A stretch of DNA of 58,273 nucleotides, taken from NCBI GenBank assembly GCA_004802705.1, contig SGPL01000172.1:1-58273 (forward strand). The letters run 5' to 3'. Below, one piece after another: positions 24,021 through 34,799 of this stretch; the stretch's first letter is position 1, and each line of letters opens with the position of its first letter. Made by a program: the position numbers and the translations under genes. The stretch is from Bondarzewia mesenterica (lineage: Eukaryota; Basidiomycota; Agaricomycetes; Russulales; Bondarzewiaceae). The notes beneath the pieces were generated by a model, which saw nothing but the letters and a program-made list of their open reading frames with translations, did not search any database and was not told the origin of the DNA.

Positions 24021-25295
24021 ATGTCTATGATATCGAGGTCCATTTCCCCCCTGTTTCCGAACGAGCTATGGCTGCGCGTTTTCGAATTTGCGACCGATGT
24101 TCCAGGAATTTTTGATACCGACATCCGAGATCCTTTCGATTTTCCAACTTCCCTGCCCCCACACATCCCATATGATAGGGTTGCCCTTCAATCATCATGG
24201 TCCACGAAGCGATCTCTCGTGCTGGTGTGCAAACGCTGGTACTTTCTGGCGACCCGATACTTGTATGCAGTCGTGCTGGTTGACAATCCGGTGGTATTGA
24301 AGACCATCTGGAACACTTTACGAGCGTGCCAGAGCCTTTCAGACCCCACTGGCTTTTGGACGCGTCGTTTGATCCTGGGCGGGGACCTCCTTCAAGATTC
24401 AGATCCTACCATTCGCTCAATGACAGCCGATGTTATACGCCAACTTCCCAAACTCACGATGTTTTCAGTCGTTGACCATCTTGGCGCGAACGACAAGCTT
24501 CTTTCCGACGAAGTCATTGAGGCTCTCATAACCTCCGCTGGTTCATCGCTGCAACAATTTTACTTCCAGCCTGATGGGGCGTTACTCACTCCGAGTAGTT
24601 GGAAGGCTTTGATTACAGGGTGCCCCCGTTTGCGTATCGCATTCTCGAATGCTACTGCCATATGCCCCATGGACATGCTCAGTGCACCTGAACTTGACCT
24701 CGTGTGTGTCGGAAAACATCCTTGCGTCGCACGTCATCAGCAAAGTCATACGTCTGCTCATCAAGCATATCTTGCTCAGCACGGATATCTTAGTGGGCTT
24801 CATGACTGTCTTCAATCCAGAAGACACTTCCTCGCTCTCCACGGCAACCATTTAACCACGATCTATCTTGCCTTTTCTCCTGATTCTTTTTACGCAATGG
24901 CCTCGTCGGACGTCTTACTACAGACGTTGAAGCTTCTTAGCGAGTGCTGCCCTAGCGTGCTTCATCTCATCCTAATCATAGAGAACTTGCGGTTTCTTCC
25001 GCTCTACCTGGCCCATCCTTTCCTCACGCATCTGGGTATCTATTGCAACAACCCCAACGAAGCAAGCGACTTCTACCCCATCGGTGCCTTAAGTCGTCTG
25101 GAAAGCGTTAACATGCCTTCATTGAAGGTCGTGCGCCTCTTGAACCCACTGAGTGTGGCAAATATACAGTTGCTATCGCTTACCTCGTTCCGTCTGGAAG
25201 ATCACGAAGGGCATGAGTTAATGCCCCGTGTTATTCAAAGGAATCTTCATGATGTCGGTATCGGACGTCTTTCTCTTGCACCAAACAGGTTCTAA
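24021..25295 (+). CDS. F-box-like protein
   Basis: A single exon of 424 residues. Residues about 10-27 (LFPNELWLRVFEFATDV) form an F-box-like core, and a second part (STKRSLVLVCKRWYFLATRY) has the spacing and the K-R-W helix common in the large agaricomycete F-box-like families. The rest is Leu-rich and looks like divergent leucine-rich repeats. Family members are thought to act as substrate adaptors of SCF ubiquitin ligases; no substrate can be inferred. Around 24700-24830 the reading is locally odd (a Cys/His/Gln-rich stretch), while an alternative frame there reads more like a repeat (LNLTSCVSENILASHVIS). A compensated pair of small indels is therefore possible. The gene diverges from FAN1. 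Confidence 0.8.
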   Translation: MSMISRSISPLFPNELWLRVFEFATDVPGIFDTDIRDPFDFPTSLPPHIPYDRVALQSSWSTKRSLVLVCKRWYFLATRYLYAVVLVDNPVVLKTIWNTLRACQSLSDPTGFWTRRLILGGDLLQDSDPTIRSMTADVIRQLPKLTMFSVVDHLGANDKLLSDEVIEALITSAGSSLQQFYFQPDGALLTPSSWKALITGCPRLRIAFSNATAICPMDMLSAPELDLVCVGKHPCVARHQQSHTSAHQAYLAQHGYLSGLHDCLQSRRHFLALHGNHLTTIYLAFSPDSFYAMASSDVLLQTLKLLSECCPSVLHLILIIENLRFLPLYLAHPFLTHLGIYCNNPNEASDFYPIGALSRLESVNMPSLKVVRLLNPLSVANIQLLSLTSFRLEDHEGHELMPRVIQRNLHDVGIGRLSLAPNRF

Positions 25296-25547
25296 TGTAC
25301 GAACTTCAGGACTAGGAGGCTATCTTGTCTCAACCGGCTTTCGATCACACTGGACATCGGCCCAACCTTGTGAAGTTCTCAAATCTGCCAACACCCAGCT
25401 TTTCCTTATGCACTCTGTGGAATTCATGATCAAATCATCATCGAAAACATTACACCTGGGCCAATCCTGCATGGTATCCAAATGGCGGCCGAGGCACACG
25501 TAACTTAACGACTTAAGAAAGGTCATGAGGGGTGTCCTACCGACATC

Positions 25548-28313
25548 TCAATACCCTCTCCTCAACCGCTGGTTCTCCTCCCTCAGCCGTCTATTTTCTT
25601 CCCTCAGTTCCTTCAAATCTCCAACGTATTCATCCATCATGGTCCGCATTTCCTGACGCCACGAGCGCCCCATCCTTAGCAGATCCAGATGCAATCCGAC
25701 CATCTCCGCCTTCGTCTCTTGCCTAAAATCGACCATGGCATCTTTGATTAAGGCATGCAACAGACCTTGTGCTCCTGTAGCAGCACCGGGCGACCCACCC
25801 AACACGCTATGTCTCGGAGGTGAAGGCACTACAGAGCCGCCCGGGCGGCGCGGTGTGATCTGCATGGACAAAGATCGTTTGAGTCTCTGTTCTTCCGCTG
25901 ACAGCTCCTCTTCCACATCGTCGTCGTCCATAGCTTCCACCTTACTCGCGTTCAATTCTCCCTCATCATCACTGTCCACGAATCCAACCCTCTTCCCGTC
26001 GTCCTGACCCCTCTCCTTTCTTTTACCCTTGCCGGCTTGAATCCACCTCTCCACTTCCGGCGTTCCAATTCCCAACATCGCCATCTTTTTTCTTCCGATC
26101 CTCTCCGACTGCAGCAGGGTAAGACTCCCTCACAGGCGAGGGCATCGGCAAATCTGGTGACGGCGTCCGCACAATCGAGTTCCTCGCACTCGGGCCTGAG
26201 ACCCTCCTCGCTTGAGCATGCACATTCACAGGAAGGGAAGGGACCGGTGGAATAGGAGATCCAGAGCGCTTGACGGAAGTGCGCGGAACACCCGACGCTG
26301 TACGCGAATGTCTTTCCCAACCGGAGCTGCCAGAGGCTGTCCGCGCACTCGCGCTCGACCCAGCAAAAGAAACCACGGACGTCGTCCCGCTCTTCAAACG
26401 CTTCTGCTGCGGCGACGAGCTGGCCGAACCAGAGCCAGTGGCAGACGTTGTGCGCGAAGTCGTTGACAGCGTCCTCATACGCGTGCTTACAGGCGCTGAA
26501 GTGGAATCGGCACGAGACCTCGCAGGGCTCTTGATTGCCAAGCTAGAAGGGCTTTTCGGAGAAGATATCGTTCGCGTACGAGAGCTTGTACGAATAGGGG
26601 ATGTAGTTGCAGCTGTAGGCCGAGCGGTCATCGATACTGTCCGTGTGCGTGGGGGAGGTTTGTCTCCGGCTCTGCCTGTAGGTGCAGAGGCGCTGACCAT
26701 TGCGTCTTGGGCTACGGCGGGTCTGAATCGTGTGGCAGATACTCGTGAAGGGGGTTTGCCCTGTGGAGGGGGAGCAACCGTAGTATTAGATGTCTTCTCA
26801 GGTTCCTTGTTCAGATTTTCATTCGTTTTCTGAGTGGCGTTTCGCGGCCCGCGCGCCATGGGTGCCAGACTCTCGATATTTACTATTCACACAAAAGACG
26901 TCAGCTAATCGGTTGTTGAAGACGAAGTCGTGCAAATTCACCGGATATATTATCAACTTCGTCTGATCCGGTGGGGAACAAATTTCTGACGGGGGAGAAA
27001 GCCTTCTTAGCCATAGCTGCCGTCGTGGACGATACGCGCTTCCTGATGGGAGTGCTCTTTCCAACGGGAGATGTTGTGGACACGACTCGCGTCTGTACGG
27101 ATGGTCTAGTAGATGAAGTGACACTGTGAGATCTTGGCAACTTGACATCGGTCGTGGTGGGTTTGTTGGAAGAACGACGAAGGCTATTGACGTCCTGTTG
27201 GGCAAGCGGTTTGCTGGCGGTAGCTCCAGCAGACTTCGTAGCTGAGTCTGCAAGTTTCGACTTTTTCTAATGCCACAGGCAGCATTGACGATGTAAGTCA
27301 GAGACAAACATTCCTGAAGTGAATGTACTAACCGAGATAGCGAGGCCTATCACCCTTTGACCATGCTCACTCATGACAATGGTCTTCGGTGCGTCCATAG
27401 CACGTAGTGTCTGCACCAGCAACTTGCCGTTCTCAGTACCAATGTATAAGGTTGCACCGTCTGCGGAAAACACTAGGAACGTTACAGGAACTTTGTAATT
27501 GAATGTTCGGATTCGCCTGGGGTCAAAAAAGAGGACTCGACCAATATATCTCATCATGATTAAGCATCGTACGCACCCTTGATCCTTGTCCAAGTCGACC
27601 ACTCCAACCTGACCTCCACTACACGCAACCGCAAGCAGCGTCTTACTATACGGGCTGCATGCGATTGAAACAATATGACCTGATGCCGAATCGTTCATGG
27701 GTATGGTCCTTGTAGGTCCTGACGGCCGCGTGATATCATATACGACCAATTGCTTTCCGATCCCAAGGAACAGTCGCACACGTGAATGCTGGTGAAAAGC
27801 GCACGATGATATGACCTGTCCGTCTGAGAGCGGAAGTCCGCGCAGAGTAGTGTGTGAATTGAGCGAGAGATTGTGGACGAGGACAGAGGCCGTGGATGCT
27901 ACGGCGAGGAGCGTGTTATCGTTCGACAAAGACAAAGCAGCTACAGAACTGGCATTTGGGTGAGGCGGGAGCGTTTGGACGACTCTGGAGGATGCGGTCG
28001 CAGATGAGGAGTGTTCGAGAACATGTACGGAACTGCCTGCGGAGAAGATGAGCGAGCCTTTGTCTTTGGCGACGAGGTTTGCGAAAGGGCCGTCCGAGGA
28101 TTGCTCATACACGATTTTTACGAATGCACCAGAATTATCATATCGTGTAATGGTGCTAGAAGACGCGATAAACAATGCAGAGCCATCGGGAGACCAAGTG
28201 CCTGCGGTCGGTGGAGATGAAAGTTCGGTTGAAGGTTGAATTGATGGTGGTGGGCGTCGAAGAGTAGAAGGGTCGACGATGGTGAGTTGGCTTGTCGTTG
28301 TAATGGCCAGCAT
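25548..28313 (-). CDS. NEDD1-like WD40 protein (gamma-tubulin complex targeting)
   Basis: Exons from 28313 down to about 27340 encode a WD40-type beta-propeller (AGTWSPDGSALFIASSSTIT, VSIACSPYSKTLLAVACSGG, FLVFSADGATLYIGTENGKL). A long disordered Ser/Thr/Pro/Arg middle follows, rich in SP and TP sites (KKAFSPVRN, SGSPIPPVP). The last about 70 residues are helical: IKDAMVDFRQETKAEMVGLH, then DLLRMGRSWRQEMRTMMDEY and a tail ending LREENRRLREENQRLRRGY. That order, and the closing REENxRLR coiled coil, match animal and plant NEDD1, which recruits the gamma-tubulin ring complex. This is pattern recognition, not an alignment. The intron at about 27592-27533 is 60 nt, in frame and free of stops. Start at 28313 was chosen because the fold begins there; an in-frame Met at 28448 is an alternative. 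Confidence 0.72.
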
Positions 28314-28716
28314 TTTGATATCTTCGTCCTCGTCGTCTGCAACGTTGAAGGAGCAGGTTGCAAGCGTCGAGGCCTTGAATATCCGACAAATGCCTGGGTG
28401 ATCGACTCGGAGCAACTTTTGACTGAGAGTGTGGAACGCGTGCAACAATTCGAACTACGCGTCGGTCACGTGAAACATGATTTTGACGCAAACGCGTCTC
28501 CAGGTTGCCCTAGACTTGCAGTGAGACACGGATGTGCTCTCAACATTCTCTTCCAACCCTGTATCCGACACCCGCATGCGACATCCGACACCATCCAGAG
28601 TGCTATATAATTCTTCTCTTGTGCAACAGAAGAGCCCACCAACCTTGATCACTTACCACATCCATCTACTACACTTGCGTTGATCGCAGCTGCTATACCA
28701 CACCACATTTACCACA
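28314..28716. promoter_or_regulatory. Divergent promoter, NEDD1-like gene and kinase 1
   Basis: This region separates two divergent genes. It contains a palindromic E-box TCACGTGA (28466-28473), the paired ATCCGACA module (28563-28590) and a TATATAA box (28604-28610) 113 bp before the kinase 1 start. The same three elements in the same order precede kinase 2. Confidence 0.7.
28563..28590 (+). promoter_or_regulatory. Paired ATCCGACA module upstream of kinase 1
   Basis: Two copies of ATCCGACA (28563-28570, 28583-28590) are separated by 12 bp that contain the palindrome GCATGC. The downstream copy ends 13 bp before the TATA box. The arrangement recurs almost identically at 36207-36236 before the paralogous kinase. 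Confidence 0.7.
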
Positions 28717-30041
28717 ATGCCAGTCCCAAGTGCACGCATCCCTGACCTCACCAACTGCTATGTGGACAATGGCACTCTCCTCCTCACTAAATGTCTAGGC
28801 GCTGGCGCCTTCGGGGTCGTCTATCGCGCGGTCGATATAACTTCACCCCCTGACAATCGTAAGCACTATGCCGTTAAATGCACCATGAGGGCTGAGCCTG
28901 GCACCCGTCACGCTGTAACTCAGCGCAACGAGATCACCCTCCATGAAAAAGTTTCGAAGCACCCGAACGTCATCACCCTTCATCGGGTCGTTGAGGAGGA
29001 TGATTTCAGCTTCATCATCATGGATCTCTGCCCCTCTGGCGACTTGTTCGAAGCTGCAGTTATGCGCAGGGTGTATGCGAACAATGATGAGCTATTGAAG
29101 CTGGCCTTCACTCAGATAATCGACGCCGTTGAGGCTTGTCATGGCAAAAATGTCTTCCATCGTGATCTGAAGCCGGACAACATCCTTGCGTCGAGCGACG
29201 GCTCTCAGATCTGGCTCACTGACTTTGGCCTCTCAACGTCGAAGAGTACGTCGAATGAATTTTACGTCGGCACCCCTAGCTATATGAGTCCTGGTAAGTC
29301 ATTCCTATGTGACCGTGTACAGTACGGTCTAACGTTTCTTTAGAATGTCTTGGGAGGGTGCGTCCCAGAAACACATACTTGAGCAGGAACAACGACGTCT
29401 GGGCTCTCGGGGTCATCCTCTTCATGATGATCACCCATCATAGCCCTTGGGAACGTGCACATACCGAGGACGCTCTATACCAACAATTCCTCTGCGAGGA
29501 CAGCTTCCTTCCGAAGTACTCAATGTCGAGAGAGGCAAATGACCTCCTTCTCAGCATATTCACCCTCGACTCCCTGTACCGCATCTCGCTCTCGAAGCTG
29601 CGTGCGGAAATTCAGAGTATCCCCACTTTCTTTGCAGGGTCTCAGACCCCTGTCGCAGGCGGCAAAGCCCCTGTTCCACTCTCGACCGGCAACGTTGAAA
29701 CCTCCGTACGCTGCCAGTCCATCCTCCTCGACGCCGATGTCTTCGCCCTCTTCTCGATGTCCATCAGTTGTGCGTCCCCTCCCTCCTCCTGGGGCTCTTC
29801 GCCTACCATCTATACGAGCGCATCATCCTCGTCGGCATTCCTGTCATGGTCGGATTCAGACTCAGACTGGGAGAGCGAGGGGCCTATCACTCCCGAGACC
29901 CATCCTGTGCAGCCCGCAAATGATGTTCCAGACTTACCGGAGGGGAAAAATCTTGGAATGAAGTCAGTGCGGGAGGCGCGAGAGCCCGCTCATCCGTTAG
30001 TAGCAAATCGGCAAGGTTCATTGGAAGACATCGAATTGTAA
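28717..30041 (+). CDS. Ser/Thr protein kinase, copy 1 (Ran1/Ksp1-like)
   Basis: Two exons (28717-29293 and 29344-30041) give 424 residues; the 50-bp intron is GTAAGT..TTTAG. The kinase domain is complete: Gly loop GAGAFG (28-33), AVK lysine (K54), catalytic loop HRDLKPDN (148-155), DFG (169-171) and an APE-like SPE encoded across the intron. The style (GVVYRAVD, FHRDLKPDNIL, DFGLS) resembles the Ran1/Ksp1/Sks1 group of fungal kinases, though the subgroup is tentative. The C-terminal about 120 residues are Ser/Pro/acidic and carry DSDSDWESEGPITPETHP, conserved in copy 2 despite weak conservation around it. Copy 2 lies at 34800-36076 on the other strand, with its intron at the same codon. Substrates are unknown. 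Confidence 0.93.
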
Positions 30042-30426
30042 TTTGGACGGTGCTGGCTTACCTTACCTGGTCTGACGAGGCAGAGCCATTCGTCAACCTG
30101 TTTGATGCTGACCTGTATACTTATACCATTCATTTACTTTGTATCGATAGCCTCATGGTTGTATCTACTGTATAATTTTATATCCTATGAAACAGCCTGT
30201 TGAAACAATTCAGAGAATAACTTACACGAGAGTCCACTCAAGGCTACGTAGTACTAGATGAACTTTGGTCAGACGAGCTATTTAGTTGTCAGTAATCTTG
30301 CTCACAAACAGCACAAAACGCTATCTTCCAAACATGCCATGGCAACTTAAATACTGTACACATACAAATACCGACGACATGAGAGTCGTACAAGAGAAAA
30401 AAGAACTGAAACAATAAATCAACACC
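30042..30426. other. Convergent 3' flanks of kinase 1 and SNW1
   Basis: A 385-bp AT-rich spacer between two converging genes. It presumably contains both 3' untranslated regions. No gene seen. Confidence 0.6.
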
Positions 30427-32421
30427 TTACTCCCGCTCTACAGCCTTTTCAAGCTGACGTCGCTTTCGTGCCCCGCCACTAAACGCACGCCGTTGATCAG
30501 TAATATCCACACTTCAATGAGATGAGGTGAGACTTACGCTTCGGTATCCAGACCCCTCTTCCTCCCGCTCTTCGCCTCGTCCAAGAACTTATCCACACCG
30601 AATACATCCGACGTATCCTTCTCGAACTGCACAGGTCCTTCCCGTACCTCCTGATCCTGCGCGCCCTCGAATCCAACCCTTGCCTGGCCCAATCCAAACC
30701 GATCATTACCCAGTGCCTTCCCAATGCCTTCTTCGGTCCCCCCACCAAAGCTCTCTTCGTTACCCTCGGCAATATTCCCCCGCGCCTTGTAGATCGCTGC
30801 CGCCGCCGTGGATCCATGAAACAAAGGCCGATCATACAGGCCATATGATTCGTCGTCCGCGAACGACCCAGAGAGCGACTCCTGGTTGAACAACCGCGAG
30901 TCCAACATCGACTCCTTCGACATCGTCGGCTTGGCAAGACCCAGCGCAATCTTTTCCGAAATATCGCGATTCTGCTGCCGCGCGAGCATCTTGGCGCGCT
31001 GTTCTGTACCCATATTGCTCATGCGCATCTCCCGCTCGCGCTCACGCCGCTTCTCCGCTCGCATCTCGTCTCGGACCTTTGCTGCCTCCTCATCTTCCTC
31101 TTCCTCCTCTTCCTCCGACGCCTCCGACGCGCTCCCATACACGGCCAAGGACGATTTCATCGCCGCCTGACCTTCGGCAGTTGGTCGTGAAGGCGCGATG
31201 CCCGCACGCTCCTCACGCGCACGCTGAGCCAATAGACGGAGATTCTCCTCCTTCGATGCCTTCTCCTTTTGTGCAAGTTTATGCTGCATGAGGGCGCGCT
31301 GCCGGACTTCCTCGCGTGAGTGCCGGTCAGCGACAAACAACGCTTCTGACAGTTTTGCAAAATTGTCGTTGATATGCATCTGCGCAAAAGAAACATGAGG
31401 AGCTTGAAGAATGAATTGTAATGCAAACACTGACATCCTGCAATCCACGGCCATCGGCAGCCAACCGCTTATCCAACGGAATGGTGAAACCCTTGTTGTT
31501 CTTCCAATTCGATATACATGGAGGGATCATCCACTCCTTCTGCTCTTGTGCCGTCGCCTTCCTCGGTGGACTGCGCAAAACAGGCGGTGGTGGACTGGGA
31601 GGACCCCTTGGAATCTTCTTATGCTTAAATCTTGGTGGTTCTAGTGGATCCTCAACAATCTCCGTCATCTTGATGATTCGCTGCGTCAAACCCCCGCCAT
31701 TCTGTTGACCGGGAGTATAACGGATGAAAGCGGTCTTGCCCTGACTGTCCGGAACATTCTTGGGCTGTGCGGCTTTGATCTTGCCATTGACGAGTTTTTC
31801 CAAAGCCTGCCGCGTCTTGTCAGTTGTCGCCTGCACTTCTTCCTCAGTGGGTCGCTCCATAAGACGGTCTTCCTCGGTGATGTCCTTGCGATGACCCAGC
31901 GGGACGAGATCTTTGAATTGAGATTGAATAGTTTTTCCGGAGCGCTGACCCTGGTGAGCAAGCGCGTCATAGCGAACATTGCCATCACTGTCAACTTGTA
32001 GAGCAAGAGTGTTTCCAGAAGAGGCCTTCATCATATGCTTAGTTGACATCTTTGAAAAGTAAAAATTGAACGCACCTTCTTCTTGCCCATCTCTAGAGGA
32101 TACTGTGCGATATGACATTCGGGGTAAGCACCGCCATCGCCTTTGAAGTAGAGTTACATTGGTCAGAACACATGCTTTCAGAATTATAAAACTCACCATA
32201 GTCCTCCTGTGAAGTGGGTTTCCAGCCATTCCGTTTACCATAGGAAGGAACGACAGAGCGCAATGCTAGGGCATGAAAAGGAGCAGACACTTGATTGAAG
32301 TCGCCCTCATCGTCAGACACGGCGGGTGCATGGATAGGTGCAGGCAGCGCTCTGAGCACAGAATCAGTACAAAAGCTAAGCTCAGAAAAGAGTGTACTCA
32401 CGCAGCTAGAACAGTGGACAT
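30427..32421 (-). CDS. PRP45: SNW/SKIP-domain splicing and transcription factor (Prp45)
   Basis: A short first exon (MSTVLAA) is followed by several exons. The SNW domain is well preserved: VVPSYGKRNGWKPTSQEDYG, then TAFIRYTPGQQNG and QRIIKMTEIVEDPLEPPRFK. A Pro-rich loop (KKIPRGPPSPPPP) and the name-giving IPPCISNWKNNKGFTIPLDK, then RLAADGRGLQD, complete it. The C-terminal half is charged and helical (an EEEEEEEDEE run and an ERERE run), with GLYDRPLF and the end RKRRQLEKAVERE. Prp45/SNW1 is a nuclear component of the activated spliceosome (Prp19-associated) and in animals also a transcription co-regulator. The stop is TAA at 30427-30429. Assignment is firm; the middle exon edges were not all fixed. 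Confidence 0.94.
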
Positions 32422-32694
32422 GATGGTGAACAGAAGGATTGAGTACGCTGTTGTCTATGGTCGTTCAAAGCTAAGAGGATAGTATGACTCATCTATTTGT
32501 TCTCGCTTGTCTGTATTCCAAATCACATGATTGATTTCTGGAGGCAGGTGATGGTTTTGCAGACGCGCTGGGTATTTTTTTTTGATGCATTACCCATGTT
32601 CTCTTCCTCATGAAGCCCCGGAGTTCAGAAATTCTATGTTCTATGACATTTTCAAAAGCCTGAAGCTGATCGCGAAACAAAAGAAATGTTTATA

Positions 32695-33096
32695 CAGTTT
32701 TCTACGGTGTAATGAAACACCAAATTGTGTTTGGGCTTCCCTGGACACAACTTTACAAAATTCAGTAATTATACTTGACAGCCTACACAATCCCTGTTGA
32801 AATAAGTTTTCTGAGTACTCAAAATTATTTTTCCTGCTGTGTTGTGTCTGCAATACCATTATCAAGGGTGTTTCATTACATGATTGCCATTTTTGGCTGA
32901 AACACCCACTTTTGTGAAACTCAAGCTTGAACACAATTTCACAGTTTGCAGTTGGTGGGCTTCAGGATCATATAAAACTATCAAGAACATGTTTTTCAGG
33001 TAGTTAGTTGGTTTTGTAGTGTGAAGTTAAATGTGCAACAAATTTTTTTAAAATGTTTCATTTCATGGTAGTGTTTCATTAGACCGTAGAAAACTG
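32695..33096. mobile_element. Tc1/mariner-type MITE with TA target duplication
   Basis: The element is 402 bp long. Its terminal inverted repeats match at 25 of 26 positions: each begins CAGTTTTCTACGGT and, after one variable base, continues TAATGAAACAC. It is flanked on both sides by TA (32693-32694 and 33097-33098), the target duplication of Tc1/mariner/pogo elements. Extra GTTTCATT copies occur inside (about 32868 and 33052). There is no coding capacity. It sits between the SNW1 start and the hydrolase start, so it could have altered either promoter. Confidence 0.85.
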
Positions 33097-33124
33097 TAGT
33101 ATAATTATAGTGAAGTTCAGGCGC

Positions 33125-33132
33125 TGACGTCA
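33125..33132. promoter_or_regulatory. CRE-like palindrome TGACGTCA
   Basis: Perfect octamer 71 bp upstream of the hydrolase start and 28 bp beyond the MITE end. The same octamer precedes the DUF3429 gene. bZIP binding is inferred only. Confidence 0.45.
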
Positions 33133-33202
33133 TTTTCAACTTCCGAAGTTGTTCAGCCCCAACACAGATACTTCAATTTTTTAGTCTCGAGCACGCTCCA
33201 TC

Positions 33203-34099
33203 ATGCCTTGGGCACTCCAACTAACACGGTTTCGAGTATGCATAGCGTCGGCTTCAGCGGCAAGTGCAGCTGTGCTGCTTAGCGCAGTCCCTGGCGTCCG
33301 GCATCAATCGGGAGGCTCAAAATTTGTAGTGCGTGAGCCTCCTCGTACGGCTCCTCGACAGGTTCCAATACCTCTGGCCTTTGTATCAGCTTCAGGGTGG
33401 GATAGTGGTTCTGCGCGCGGGTGCGTCCGCTCGATAATCTTAACGATGGGTGTGGTCAACCAAAACTAGTTGAATTTGACGCTGCATCGTGCTTGACGAG
33501 GTAGGATGACAAGATTGTCATCCATATTCTCAGAAAAGGGTTTTACGTGCATGGAGATTGACTTGTCAAACCCGCCTTTTAATGATGGCGATGCCGCCTC
33601 GGTTTCGTCAGAAGATTTGATGAATCATTTTGAAAACGGTATGTCTGCCAGATTGAAATCGCTACTCAAGTATTCAGATGTCGTAAACACTCTCTCAATC
33701 ATACATTCCACGCCTTTCGGTGCTCAAGAACTTGCATCGCATCTCCGCTTTGCCACTGCTATGCCGAGCCCCTTCCCCCCCGTCATCTTCTCCCGCTCCA
33801 ACGGCGCTCTCATAGCTCAAACGTATATCTCCTCGCACCCGGCCTCGGGTCTCATCCTCATCTCACCTCCGCCCTCGAACCTCTCAGTTGCAAAAGCCTT
33901 GCTCCCGACTCCATTAGAAGAGTTTAATTACGAGGTGAAATTCCCGGTGGCGATCGTCGGGACAAAAGAGGAAGTGGAGCGAGTGACGGAGGGAGGGAGG
34001 CTGGGAACTGAGGATATTGATGTGCTCGAAGTTGTCAGTGTCGATGGCCAGGATGCGTTCACGAAGATGGAGGAGTTGTTGGATGAGTGGGGCATTTAG
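33203..34099 (+). CDS. Alpha/beta-hydrolase-fold protein
   Basis: Two exons (33203-33420 and 33505-34099; intron 84 bp, GTGCGT..GTAG) give 270 residues. The N-terminus (MPWALQLTRFRVCIASASAA) is basic and hydrophobic and may be a mitochondrial presequence. The fold is suggested by beta-strand and loop signatures PIPLAFVSASGWDSG, then FTCMEIDLSNPP, then VIFSRSNGALIAQTYISSHP and GLILISPPPS. The nucleophile elbow would be S171 in SRSNG, where the first Gly of the usual GxSxG is Ser. VKFPVAIVGTKEE may mark the acid-bearing strand; I cannot point to a catalytic His near the C-terminus. It may therefore be a weak or non-catalytic member. Substrate unknown. The second exon starts with a Met, so an isoform starting there is conceivable. 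Confidence 0.75.
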
Positions 34100-34799
34100 T
34101 AAGGTATTCGATGGCGTATTCATCTCACATCAGACCGAGACCTATGTGGTGAGAACCGGCGCGTATACAATACCTCCTGTATCTCTGCGACTGAAATTCC
34201 ACTTGTAGGCGTGACTGCTATGCACTTCGGTGGTCCAACGTAGTACGCTCAGCCATTGTTACCTTTGGAAGTAGCCGATTTTTGCCGACTACGAGCACCT
34301 CCCGTGCATTCGCGCAAAAGCATTGCGTTTCCTCAATTGTGATACACACCTTTTAGACCCGGCGTGTGACATTGCAATCCCAATTAACCGGATGTCCATA
34401 TCCCCGACGCCGCGCGCTTCATCCTAAGGCATACCGCATTGCTTTGTGCCAGCTTCTTCCTAGTCTCATACCAGCCTCACGCGTTCGTCAGGCTCGGATC
34501 GAGCCTAAACTGGTTAATGAATTGCGAGCCATGGCCATGCATACTCGCCGCCTTGTCTCACGAATGCGGATCGAGACCTTGAGCCTGAATGCTCACGGAT
34601 TCCTTCATCTTCTGAAGATAAGGCGCGCACAAACTTTCCGTTACGTTGAAATGTAAGTTGTGTTGAAATTTCAATTCAATCGGACGCACTCAGACTCAAT
34701 TTAAACTCTTTTTTAAATGTTGTATTATCATAAGATGAACATAAATATAAAATGACAAAGGTATTGTATTAGTACAGTAAATGGCGAGCAGTAGTAGCA
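34100..34799. other. Convergent 3' flanks, no gene
   Basis: About 700 bp between the hydrolase and kinase 2, which converge. One short frame (34366-34656) has no recognised content. The segment from about 34680 to 34790 is AT-rich and probably holds the kinase 2 3' end. Confidence 0.55.

Larger units (their letters stand above)
32422..33202. promoter_or_regulatory. Divergent promoter with an inserted MITE
   Basis: This region lies between the divergently transcribed SNW1 and hydrolase genes. More than half is a MITE (32695-33096). A perfect CRE-like TGACGTCA lies at 33125-33132, 71 bp before the hydrolase start, next to an inverted AACTT...AAGTT. Confidence 0.6.

Noticed and set aside
26270..26833. 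187-codon plus-strand open frame
   Set aside because: Antisense shadow of the Ser/Thr/Pro-rich middle of the NEDD1-like gene.
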